A stretch of 64,000 nt of DNA, from assembly GCA_965242535.1 (NCBI GenBank), contig OZ251458.1:3472001-3536000 (forward strand), given 5' to 3'. Source of the stretch: VXRD01 sp965242535. GTDB taxonomy: Bacteria; Latescibacterota; UBA2968. Positions 32,601-39,185 of the stretch are shown piece after piece. Made by a program: the position numbers and the translations under genes. Each line of letters opens with the position of its first letter. The first letter of the stretch is position 1. A model generated the notes under the pieces. It saw only the letters and a program-made list of their open reading frames with translations. It searched no databases and was not told the DNA's origin.

Positions 32601-32964
32601 ATTCCGCGTCCATGTCCTGCGTGTTGGGATGCGCGACTTCGTTGCGGACCGTGACGATCATCCACGACAAGCTCTGCACGGTTCGATCATCCCCAAACGC
32701 TTGCTTAAAGACCGCGTGCCACTGCCTGCTGACCAGATTGGGAAAATCGTTGATGTCGATGGCGTCCTCGATGCGGCGGCCCTGCGCCAAGTTCTGGCGA
32801 AATTGCTCGGCCTGCCGGTCGTGCAGCGATTCGCCGATCGCATCTTCGACCCCCTTGCCCCTAACGCGCTTCAAGTGGCGGACGATGAACGGCCGCATCG
32901 CGTCTCGGTAAATGTCCAGCGCGGCGGAAAGCGCGTCTCGATTCGGGCGATCCGTTTTCGTCAT
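29668..32964 (-). CDS. DUF499 AAA+ ATPase with N-terminal Swt1-type HEPN
   Basis: 1098 aa from ATG 32964 (GGAG seven bases upstream). The N-terminal ~150 residues are a Swt1-like HEPN domain (LDIYRDAMRPFIVRHLKRV) with an R-x4-H motif in VRNEVAHPN near 108, the signature of HEPN ribonucleases. The DUF499 ATPase core has Walker A GFGGGKTHS near 262, Walker B LILMDELVAY near 375, and sensor-type NVVLVITLPESDM. A C-terminal domain binds no obvious motif but ends with a beta-rich DGGEITVEITIRAH segment. DUF499 ATPases accompany DUF1156 methylases in presumed defence loci. Here that methylase is 5.1 kb downstream in the same orientation. The gene starts the reverse-strand island and lies just inside composite repeat R3. 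Confidence 0.88.
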   Translation of the reverse strand: MTKTDRPNRDALSAALDIYRDAMRPFIVRHLKRVRGKGVEDAIGESLHDRQAEQFRQNLAQGRRIEDAIDINDFPNLVSRQWHAVFKQAFGDDRTVQSLSWMIVTVRNEVAHPNTQDMDAEYARSRLYDIADVLGRINASDAKREVEGIRDRLVSESAPRDASAESENAKPARKSRASNLKPWRDVMPPSSDVALGTFQEAEFAADLQQVHDGRALASEYGNPVNFFRQTYITPGIRTLLVNALKRLSGNGGDPVIQTKTGFGGGKTHSLIALYHLVNSADAVQSNREIGALIAEAGLPPHDIPQTAVAVLDGTHLAPTDTRTTPSGDPRNALWGEMAYQLGGQAAYDIIGQAAREGTAPGGAQLDALFRAVGPSLILMDELVAYVRNVPSDREGSVYTFLQALGQSVSRAANVVLVITLPESDMEVGGEAGQKALARLEHIFGRIEAVWEPLEVGEAFAVVRRRLFGDKLDEAERDRTCEAFSRMYGQNRAEYPSGVSEARYLQRLKDCYPIHPEIFERLYADWSSIPQFQRTRGVLRMMANGISYLYRQNEAGPLIMPATLPLRNASLGNEFARLLPGQWQAVLSEVDSDHSQADRIDATVQRFAEVGGAARRLARAIFLGSAPSGAVKGIDLRQIHLGVVKPGDGISAYNDALQRMVGDLYYLYTDDDRYYFHAEENLNKVATDRAEQLSDRDIAEFIVRELGENVGQRREVLICPANSAAVPDDDWVRLVILHPSQSLPSRTAETDEATPVALDILQNRGPAPRVHRNTLLFLTAKNDDLRTLRANARTYLAWDSIIGGDRRIPNLTGDRLRQARSSLAQAREEMDAALVRAYRWGMAPTQADPQRAEYGFSTFETDSEDTGEIVDSAFEKFIAQEALADAISPVALASMLAQYVWKNETYHIAIDTLWELLTSHVYMHRLRNETVLMDCIKRGVQARNFGYAKACQNEDYHDLRFGGDLPDLSAGVAEGGSGLLVNPEMAQLVEEETPEAALPPPTGNAYAVPQPHGDETPPPPAPRGPKRITATKTMQGEISLDDVNLLREEIVRNLREDGGEITVEITIRAHKADGFSESTARAVRENSVQLDLAIDEAEG

Positions 32965-32987
32965 GGCGATCTCCAAGTGAAAAGCAA

Positions 32988-33003
32988 CCGCGGATAACCG
33001 CGG
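32988..33003. promoter_or_regulatory. CCGCGG-4-CCGCGG repeat in DUF499 leader
   Basis: Two CCGCGG palindromes four bases apart, 24 bases upstream of the DUF499 start. They can form a hairpin in the mRNA leader or serve as an operator; a T-rich stretch and TATTAT lie just upstream on the reverse strand (about 33012-33030). Low certainty. Confidence 0.35.
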
Positions 33004-33044
33004 CTGAATACTCTAAAAAAAAATAATACGGACGTGATGTCGTA

Positions 33045-33650
33045 CATCAGATAAGCCATCGCCAACCGTGCCATCTCAAAAGCCCATCAAACAAAGCCAT
33101 CAAGCACAGCGCGCAAGTCCGTCTCGCAACCCACATCCATTTTGCAACCCCCTTGGCAGGCTGGCGCATGTCGTGCGATTACAAAAGCGCTTGAACTGCT
33201 CGGGCAGTTGTACCCCGCTCGCGCTGTGCTAGCCCCTCGGCGCATGAGAGCGGCATTTTTGAACTGCTCGGGCAGTTGTACCCCGCTCGCCTACTTTTCT
33301 TCAGACGCTTATTCGCGTCTTCTCTGTTGACAAAAAGTAGGTCGCCGCACGCCGTAGGCACAGGCGTAGCCAACGCATCGAAGGCAACCAACGATGCTTT
33401 CGGACCAAACGCTTTAGAAGCCATCTAAAAACTCGGACCGCCATTGAGAGAGCCACAAAAGCATTCGCTTTTCGCAGGTCAAAACCATACCTATCGCAAA
33501 AATAGGATGCCTTGATTCCCCCCTTCCTCGCAGGAAGGGGGGCCAGGGGGGTAGGTCCCGATAATTTTTAGATGGCTTCTTAGAAAAGCGAGCCATGCAG
33601 GTGCTGATTTGTGCGGATCAAAATTTGGTATCATTTAATTTATAGAATCC
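33045..33650 (+). repeat. Composite repeat R3 (with MITE E)
   Basis: Direct copy of the composite repeat: CATCGCCAACCGTGCCATC, GCACAGCGCGCAAGTCCG, two AACTGC..GCAGTT hairpins, a variant A/T hairpin segment, GCCGCACGCCGTAGGCAC, the GGACCAAACGC block, MITE E, then GAAAAGCGAGCC and the outer end AAAATTTGGTATCATTTAAT. It closes the island opened by R2. No gene is seen between the DUF499 start and 33782. Confidence 0.8.
33417..33579 (+). mobile_element. MITE copy E, 163 bp
   Basis: Ends GAAGCCATCTAAAAA / TTTTTAGATGGCTTC; TTA at 33414-33416 and 33580-33582. It is inserted in composite repeat R3 at a different TTA from copies A and C. The corresponding site in R4 (TAA at 44665-44667) is empty, confirming the 3-bp duplication. 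Confidence 0.88.
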
Positions 33651-33781
33651 TTAAAATCAAATCGGCATGAGTGCCTTGCCAACCGCTCAAAACCCTGGCG
33701 AGGGCCTGTGACCGTAGCCCCGTATCGCAGATGGAGGAGTTGTAGCAACTTCCCATCTCGCAATTCAATAGGACCATACCC

Positions 33782-35044
33782 ATGCGCGATTATCCCTCTC
33801 CTCGCTATCCTTCCCGGTGCGAGCGCACGCATCGCATTGCCGATCTGCGGCCCTGTGAATTTGCAGTTATCGCCGGGCGCCTCGTGGGTCGCGACGCGCT
33901 TTCCGACGAGACGGGTACGCTTCGCCTCTGTTTTAAGGACGCGCCCGTTGCTCGCGTTGGGGATATCGTCGAGATCAAAGGCCATCTCAAAGCGGGTCGC
34001 TTTCACGCGAGGGCCTTGCGCGTGCTCGCGCCATCTCGGGGCGATGGTGTTGCGTTGCGTGCTGAGACGCAGATCCGTTTGCGTCAACGCGCCAAAATCA
34101 TCGCAGGGATCCGCCGCTTTTTCGATCGCGAGGGCTTTGTCGAAGTCGAAACTCCCGTGCTCGTGCCGCAACCGGGTATGGAGCCGCACCTCAAGGCTTT
34201 TCAGACGACTTGTGATGCGCGTCCGTTTTTCCTGCATACCTCGCCGGAGTACGCGATGAAACGCCTTCTCGCGTCCGGCTTTGAGCGGATCTACCAGATT
34301 TGCAAAGTGTTTCGCAATGAACCCGCTAGCCGCATGCACAGCCCCGAATTTAGCATGCTCGAATGGTATCGCGCTTATGCCGATTACACCGATATTATGG
34401 CGGATGCCGAAAATCTGATCGCCCAACTCGCGATAGATGTGTGCGGAGAGCCCGTCGTCCGAACCGGTCACCACGCGGTTGATCTCACCCCGCCGTGGCA
34501 GCGTCTGACCGTGCGAGACGCCCTGGTTCACTACGCGGGTATCGCGGCGGATCCCCATTTGCAACCCGACGCTTTTATCCGACAAGCCCGTGCCGAAGGG
34601 CATGCGACAGTTGGCGAGAACGATTCGCCGGACATCGCGTTTTTCAAGGTTTTTCTCGATGGGGTCGAACGACACTTGGGCACGCAAAAGCCCGCGATCC
34701 TCTGCGATTATCCGGCCCCGATGGCGGCTTTGGCAAAACGCAAGGCCAGCGCGCCAGACCTAGCCGAGCGATTTGAGATTTACATTGCGGGAGTGGAGTT
34801 GGGCAATGCGTTTACAGAACTCAACGATCCGGACGAGCAACGCCAACGCCTGACAGAAGAAGCGGCCCAACGCATCCGAGAAGGCAACCCGGCTCATCCG
34901 ATAGACGAGTGCTTTCTCGCGGCACTCGAATACGGCATGCCGCCTTCTGGAGGCATTGCGCTAGGTATCGATCGCTTGGTCATGCTTCTCACGGGGGCAT
35001 CGTCCATTCGGGAGGTCGTTGCGTTTCCCTTTTTTGGCGATTGA
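33782..35044 (+). CDS. EpmA-like class II lysyl-tRNA synthetase paralogue
   Basis: 420 aa. The catalytic core is class II LysRS-like: ETPVLVPQPGMEPHL, HTSPEYAMKRLL, motif 2 FRNEPASRMHSPEFSMLEWYRAY, ELGNAFTELNDP, and motif 3 GGIALGIDRLVMLLTG. Unlike full LysRS (about 500 aa with a complete anticodon-binding OB domain), only ~85 residues precede the core (GRLVGRDALSDETGTLRLCF...VEIKGHL), a short OB-like strand set. EpmA (GenX/PoxA) lysylates elongation factor P on a conserved Lys; EpmA itself usually lacks any OB domain. The protein is thus EpmA-like with a residual OB fold, and I infer EF-P modification rather than tRNA charging. It converges with nrdB. Confidence 0.8.
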   Translation: MRDYPSPRYPSRCERTHRIADLRPCEFAVIAGRLVGRDALSDETGTLRLCFKDAPVARVGDIVEIKGHLKAGRFHARALRVLAPSRGDGVALRAETQIRLRQRAKIIAGIRRFFDREGFVEVETPVLVPQPGMEPHLKAFQTTCDARPFFLHTSPEYAMKRLLASGFERIYQICKVFRNEPASRMHSPEFSMLEWYRAYADYTDIMADAENLIAQLAIDVCGEPVVRTGHHAVDLTPPWQRLTVRDALVHYAGIAADPHLQPDAFIRQARAEGHATVGENDSPDIAFFKVFLDGVERHLGTQKPAILCDYPAPMAALAKRKASAPDLAERFEIYIAGVELGNAFTELNDPDEQRQRLTEEAAQRIREGNPAHPIDECFLAALEYGMPPSGGIALGIDRLVMLLTGASSIREVVAFPFFGD

Positions 35045-35063
35045 CCATTTTGCAAATGCAAAA

Positions 35064-35093
35064 CGGGGTGGAAGATGTTCGTCTCCCACCCCG
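35064..35093. terminator. Hairpin between convergent epmA-like gene and nrdB
   Basis: Stem CGGGGTGG / CCACCCCG with an inner AGA/TCT pair, 20 bases after the epmA-like stop. No clear T-run follows in either direction, so it may be a weak or Rho-assisted bidirectional terminator. Confidence 0.4.
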
Positions 35094-35199
35094 CATCGGG
35101 CTCTGATTGTTCGCGGCGGTCTCGCCACTTGGAAAACGTCCCTGTGCGTTTGCGCGTGCAAACAGCGGGCCGTTTAATCCCCCTTCCCGATGTTATTTG

Positions 35200-36363
35200 T
35201 CAATCCTCCCACTGCAATGCCCCGGCACTTTGGTAATCCGTCACGCGCGTCTCAAAGAAGTTCTTTTCCTTTGCCATGTCGATGGTTTCGCTCATCCACG
35301 GAAAGGGATTTTTCGATCCATAGACCGCTTGCAGGCCAATTCGTTCCAACCTGCGGTCCGCGATAAATTGCACGTATTCGCGGAACAGCTCCTCATTGAG
35401 CCCCAACACCCCGTCGGGCAAACAATCCCTCGCGTAGAGCACCTCGTATTCCACGGCCTCGTGGATGAGGTCGTAGATGTCGCGTTGCAAATCCGGCGTC
35501 CAGATTTCCGGATTCTCCAATTTGATGGTGTTGATCAAGTCGATTCCAAAGTTCAGGTGGACGGTCTCATCGCGCAAAATGTACTGGAACTGCTCGCCGA
35601 TGCCCGTCATTCGGTTTTGCCGATGGAAGGAGAGGATCATCACAAAGCCGCTGTAAAAGAAAATGCCTTCCATGATCACGTAAAAGCCCACCAGATTTTT
35701 CACAAATTTTTTGATGCCTTCCGGGCTGTGCGTTGAAAAATTGGGCGACAATACGTCTTCGGTCAGCGCCATGACGAATTTGTCTTTGCCTTGGATGGAC
35801 GCCACTTCGTGATACATGTTGAAGACTTCGCGCCCGTCCAGGCCCAGGGATTCGACGATGTAGTGAAAGGTGTGCGTGTGAATGGCCTCTTCAAAAGCCT
35901 GGCGCAACAAATATTGCCGCGCTTCCGAGTTCGTGATGTGCTTAAAAATCGCCAACACGATGTTGTTGCCGACCAAGCTCTCGCCCGTGCTGAAAAACCC
36001 CAGGTTGCGTAAAATCACCTGCCGCTCGGCCGCGTTGAGACCGTGGGGATTTTTCCAGAGTTCGATGTCGCGCTGCATCGGCACTTCCGTCGGCATCCAG
36101 TGATTGGCGCATCCATTCAGATAGTGCTCCCATGCCCATTCGTATTTCAGGGGCATCAGTTGGTTCACATCCACTTGCCGGCAGTTGAGCAAACGCTTGT
36201 CCTCTGGATCGATGCGCTTGCCCAAATCGTAGGCTTCGCCATTGGCCCCGCAACACAGGGCGGCCGCAATTCCATTCGCAGACGAATGACCGTTGCCATT
36301 GTGTTGCGTTGCGCGATACGGCACCTGCTCGTGATTCTCAACCTCTTCAAATACCAGTGACAT
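35200..36363 (-). CDS. nrdB: Ribonucleotide reductase beta subunit, class Ic type
   Basis: 387 aa from ATG 36363 with AAAGGAG upstream (a TTG reading at 36369 is unlikely). R2 metal ligands can be placed by spacing: Glu128 in STGESLVGNN, Glu159 and His162 in FEEAIHTHTF, the EGIFFY Glu, and RDETVHLNFG with Glu and His. The residue that carries the stable tyrosyl radical in class Ia (E-x2-H-x3-Y) is Phe166 here, and the first ligand is Glu rather than Asp. Both are hallmarks of class Ic R2 (Chlamydia type), which uses a Mn/Fe cofactor instead of a radical tyrosine. It supplies deoxyribonucleotides with NrdA (41078-44119), but the two genes are separated by 4.7 kb of accessory genes. Confidence 0.93.
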   Translation of the reverse strand: MSLVFEEVENHEQVPYRATQHNGNGHSSANGIAAALCCGANGEAYDLGKRIDPEDKRLLNCRQVDVNQLMPLKYEWAWEHYLNGCANHWMPTEVPMQRDIELWKNPHGLNAAERQVILRNLGFFSTGESLVGNNIVLAIFKHITNSEARQYLLRQAFEEAIHTHTFHYIVESLGLDGREVFNMYHEVASIQGKDKFVMALTEDVLSPNFSTHSPEGIKKFVKNLVGFYVIMEGIFFYSGFVMILSFHRQNRMTGIGEQFQYILRDETVHLNFGIDLINTIKLENPEIWTPDLQRDIYDLIHEAVEYEVLYARDCLPDGVLGLNEELFREYVQFIADRRLERIGLQAVYGSKNPFPWMSETIDMAKEKNFFETRVTDYQSAGALQWED

Positions 36364-36375
36364 AAACAACTCCTT

Positions 36376-36525
36376 TCAGATCAAGTTATAGAGGAGGGCG
36401 TGCTTACCTTGGAAGGCATGGATGCTGAACGTGCGGTCCTTTGGCAACAAGCGCGGGAGCACCGCTTGCAGAAAAGCCTCCATCGATTCCTCCTCGACCA
36501 GTATTTCCAAGTGATACGCAGTCAT
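36376..36525 (-). pseudogene. Truncated DUF4276 gene
   Basis: ATG 36525 overlaps the ATPase stop (ATGA). The 49 codons read like the N-terminus of DUF4276: LEILVEEESMEAFLQAVLPRL, then FSIHAFQGKHALLYNL, ending at TGA just before the nrdB ribosome-binding site. Full members are about 200 aa with a TOPRIM-like fold and are usually encoded right after an AAA ATPase of this type. The 3' three quarters were lost at the junction with nrdB. Confidence 0.75.
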
Positions 36526-37766
36526 GGTTCGCGTCCTTCAAAGGACCGGGATGGCCCACCGCGTTTGCTCAGCGGATCGCCCACATGAAATTGTCCCTCC
36601 ATCCACAGATAGCCGAGAGACGCGCCTTCATCCACAAATTCCGGGACGCCGGGTATATCTGCGACACGGGTCGTTTGCGTGTGTCCCGCCTCGTCGCGCC
36701 AGAGGACGCGCACCTCTTCGGGCCGTAGTGCATTGAGAAAAAAGGGAGAGTGCGTGGTCGCCAACAACTGCGTGCGCTCGCAGGCCGCACGACACTCCTC
36801 GGCCAATTCGGGGAGGAGCCGAGGATGCAGGAAATTCTCCGGTTCCTCAATGCCGATGAAGGACGGCGGTTCGGGATCGTACAGCAGGGTTAAATAGGCG
36901 AGCATTTTCAACGTGCCATCCGAGGCGAATCGCGCCAGCACCGGATTGTCGAATGGCGCGTCCTTTATCTGCAACAGCAACCGGCCATCGGGCATGGTTT
37001 CGGCCAACACGCGCTCGACGCGCGGCACGCGCTGACGCAACACCTCAAAGATGTGCTCGATCCGCTCGGGATATTGCTCGGTCAAGTATTGGATCACGTT
37101 GGCGAGATTATCCCCGGTCATATTTAGTCGCTCGTGAGGGCCTGCCTCGGGTTGCCCTCGCGTGCGGTCTGCCGAAAGGTACGACACATGCCAACCGGTG
37201 ATGAAGTCGCGCAATGCTGCCACGCGCGGGTGATCGGCAAATTGTCCAAGTGCATTGACCGCCAGCAGGTCGGGTGTTTTGAGCGGTATCTCGCGGCGCG
37301 TGTCCAATTCGTCGGGTAGTTCACCACTGACCGCCCGGCCGTGGCCTTCGCGGTACTCGAGGAATCGGAAGGGCCTACCATAACGCTTGCGTCGCCAGTG
37401 CAACCACTCCGCCCTCACGACGGGCCGGTGCTGAACTTCGTCAATGGCAAGGTGATAGGTGATCAAAGGCGTGCCCGGTTGCTCGCGGTATTTGAGTTCG
37501 ATGACGATGGGCCCCGTGCTGCCGCGCGTACGCAGCTCATCGGCGCGTCCACGTCGATCCCAAGCTCGGCGCAACCCCGCGTCGAAGCATTCGGACAGAA
37601 ACGCGAAGACGTCGAACACTGTGGATTTGCCGCTGCCATTGGGACCGAGGAGCACTGTCATTGGCGTTAGGTGCTTGAACTCTATCTCCAGCAAAGCGCG
37701 GAAGTTCCGCACCTTCAAATATTCAATGCGTGCCGGAGGACGGGGTTGTGAGGTGGATGAACCCAT
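36522..37766 (-). CDS. AAA family ATPase of a DUF4276-type pair
   Basis: 414 aa. RecF/SMC-like head: IEYLKVRNFRALLEIEF, Walker A GPNGSGKST near 38, signature-like FASDGTLKMLAYLTLL, Walker B FIGIEEPENFLHPRL, and the switch His in ATTHSPFFLNAL. No long coiled coil is present. ATPase plus DUF4276 pairs are widespread in defence islands. Here the second gene is truncated, so the system is probably broken, or the ATPase now works alone. It lies downstream of the MNT gene in the same orientation with a 60-bp gap. Confidence 0.85.
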   Translation of the reverse strand: MGSSTSQPRPPARIEYLKVRNFRALLEIEFKHLTPMTVLLGPNGSGKSTVFDVFAFLSECFDAGLRRAWDRRGRADELRTRGSTGPIVIELKYREQPGTPLITYHLAIDEVQHRPVVRAEWLHWRRKRYGRPFRFLEYREGHGRAVSGELPDELDTRREIPLKTPDLLAVNALGQFADHPRVAALRDFITGWHVSYLSADRTRGQPEAGPHERLNMTGDNLANVIQYLTEQYPERIEHIFEVLRQRVPRVERVLAETMPDGRLLLQIKDAPFDNPVLARFASDGTLKMLAYLTLLYDPEPPSFIGIEEPENFLHPRLLPELAEECRAACERTQLLATTHSPFFLNALRPEEVRVLWRDEAGHTQTTRVADIPGVPEFVDEGASLGYLWMEGQFHVGDPLSKRGGPSRSFEGREP

Positions 37767-37826
37767 AGCTTTTTCGCTGGACGTTTGGTTTTCAGGTGCT
37801 CTTGGGATCCCTTGATGGCGATGTCG

Positions 37827-38147
37827 TCAAGTACAAGGGGAATTTGGCTTTTTGTAAATGGTGATTCCGACGGTGTCTATGTGTTGCTTGAGCGGGATGG
37901 CTACGATGGTTTCGTAGGCTTGCAGGTCGCATTGTTGCGGGATGGGTATGTCCTCTAAGTCGAGGGCGAGCATGCCGAGGCGATGTTCGTCCACGATGCC
38001 CATGGTGGCTAAGTCGATGTCTGAATGCGCGGTTGCCCGGCCCGTCGCGCGAGACCCGAAGAGCTTGACTTCTGCCAATTCGGGATATGCGGCGAAAACC
38101 CGGGCGAACTTTTCTAGGGTTTCTGCGGGCAATTCGGGGGCGTTCAT
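37827..38147 (-). CDS. MNT-type nucleotidyltransferase (MntA-like), partner truncated
   Basis: 106 aa, minimal nucleotidyltransferase: the motif GS-x10-DxD is present as GSRATGRATAHSDIDLA, followed by the third acidic strand region (IPQQCDLQAYETI). Such MntA proteins neutralise HEPN toxins by AMPylating them (type VII toxin-antitoxin). ATG 38147 overlaps the stop of a HEPN-like remnant by four bases (ATGA), as in normal HEPN-MNT operons. The toxin gene is however reduced to its last ~30 codons. Confidence 0.85.
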   Translation of the reverse strand: MNAPELPAETLEKFARVFAAYPELAEVKLFGSRATGRATAHSDIDLATMGIVDEHRLGMLALDLEDIPIPQQCDLQAYETIVAIPLKQHIDTVGITIYKKPNSPCT

Positions 38148-38233
38148 CGCGAGGGTACCTCGGGGAGCAAGCTCTCGTAGAGCGCGTCCAAAATGTTCAA
38201 ATAGCGCGTGTGTACGTTTCTGACGACACCTGT
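38144..38233 (-). pseudogene. C-terminal remnant of a HEPN / HI0074-like gene
   Basis: The frame ending at TGA 38146-38144 reads VVRNVHTRYLNILDALYESLLPEV, like the last helix of HI0074-family substrate-binding proteins. It begins right after the HNH gene stop (TAA 38236-38234), in the same frame. The rest of the HEPN gene is missing, so the MNT downstream is probably orphaned. Confidence 0.55.
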
Positions 38234-39145
38234 TTACTGCGTTGTCCTTCTTGTGTTTGTTAAGTGTTGTCGTAGTTCATCAACAGAGAGTGCGGGCTTC
38301 TTTCTATGGAGCATGGCGTGACAGTTTGGACACACTGGACAAAGGTCTTTGACAGGGTCAACCTTATACTCACCGCTCAGGCGCGAAAGTTCCCTGATAT
38401 GATGCACATGAATGAACCCCCGCCCGAGATCACCGTAGTATTCCTCGAAACTTATCTCGCAGGCCGAGCACTTGTATCCGTGCGCGTCTAAGCATTTCTG
38501 CCGAGCTTGAAGATTGCGTTCATACGCATTGACTGTCACCTTCTTGCGTGCCCCCTCAACGAACGTCTCTTGAGGGTCAATCTCATCAGGATAGACAGCG
38601 CAGAGTCCCGATAACTGACTTAGTATGGCGTTTCGTATCTCTCTGCTTTCTGGTTTATCCGCATACCAGATATTTGCTTGACCCATCCCACCTCGAACCC
38701 CTCTGGGCACTTCAATTGTTCTCTGCTCAACTGGGAGTAGTGTACAGTTTGATTTCTCGGCAACAATGCGATAGCCGTCGATCTCGTTGGCTTTATGGCA
38801 TGGTGGAACTGCTTTACCAAATTTTTGATACTCTCGATAAACAGTCGCATTTTTGTACCAGCCGATAACATATCTTCCTTTCTTTTTTCGATGAGCAGTC
38901 CATATTACATTCACATTTTCAACAAAATCATGAGTGCTATCAGTCCCTAATTTATTGATGTCTATTTTTCTTTTTTTCGGCAGCCCAACATATCCGTACA
39001 TTTGATTTTCATAGGGTACAAAATTACAGACTTCATGTCCCGTCTCTTCTCTTTCAACATAAGAGCCGCCACCAACAATTTTATCATTCTCATTTTGACC
39101 TTTATAGTCTGTCATCCATCCAACATTACAGAATAGATAGCTCAT
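38234..39145 (-). CDS. HNH endonuclease with N-terminal reader-like domain
   Basis: 303 aa from ATG 39145 (GGGGAG upstream). The C-terminal HNH nuclease is complete: CSACEISFEEYY, IHVHHIRELS with the HH pair, and LCPVCPNCHAMLHRK, with two CxxC pairs binding the structural zinc. The N-terminal ~150 residues (YLFCNVGWMTDYKGQ, GGGSYV, GYVGLPKK, VIWTAHRKKKGRYVIGWYKNATVYRE) look like a PUA/EVE-type or similar base-reader module, as in modification-dependent restriction enzymes of the McrA type. Modified-DNA restriction is therefore likely but inferred. It is 41 bp downstream of the TIR-like gene in the same operon. Confidence 0.82.
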   Translation of the reverse strand: MSYLFCNVGWMTDYKGQNENDKIVGGGSYVEREETGHEVCNFVPYENQMYGYVGLPKKRKIDINKLGTDSTHDFVENVNVIWTAHRKKKGRYVIGWYKNATVYREYQKFGKAVPPCHKANEIDGYRIVAEKSNCTLLPVEQRTIEVPRGVRGGMGQANIWYADKPESREIRNAILSQLSGLCAVYPDEIDPQETFVEGARKKVTVNAYERNLQARQKCLDAHGYKCSACEISFEEYYGDLGRGFIHVHHIRELSRLSGEYKVDPVKDLCPVCPNCHAMLHRKKPALSVDELRQHLTNTRRTTQ

Positions 39146-39185
39146 GGTTACTCCCCGCATTCCGATCCTGTCGATTTGTTCTGCT

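Noticed and set aside
21689..32964. BREX or DISARM locus
   Set aside because: No PglZ, BrxC, DrmA/B or comparable core gene; the ATPase and methylase are DUF499 and DUF1156 types.
33782..35044. Housekeeping lysyl-tRNA synthetase
   Set aside because: The anticodon-binding OB domain is mostly missing and total length is too short.
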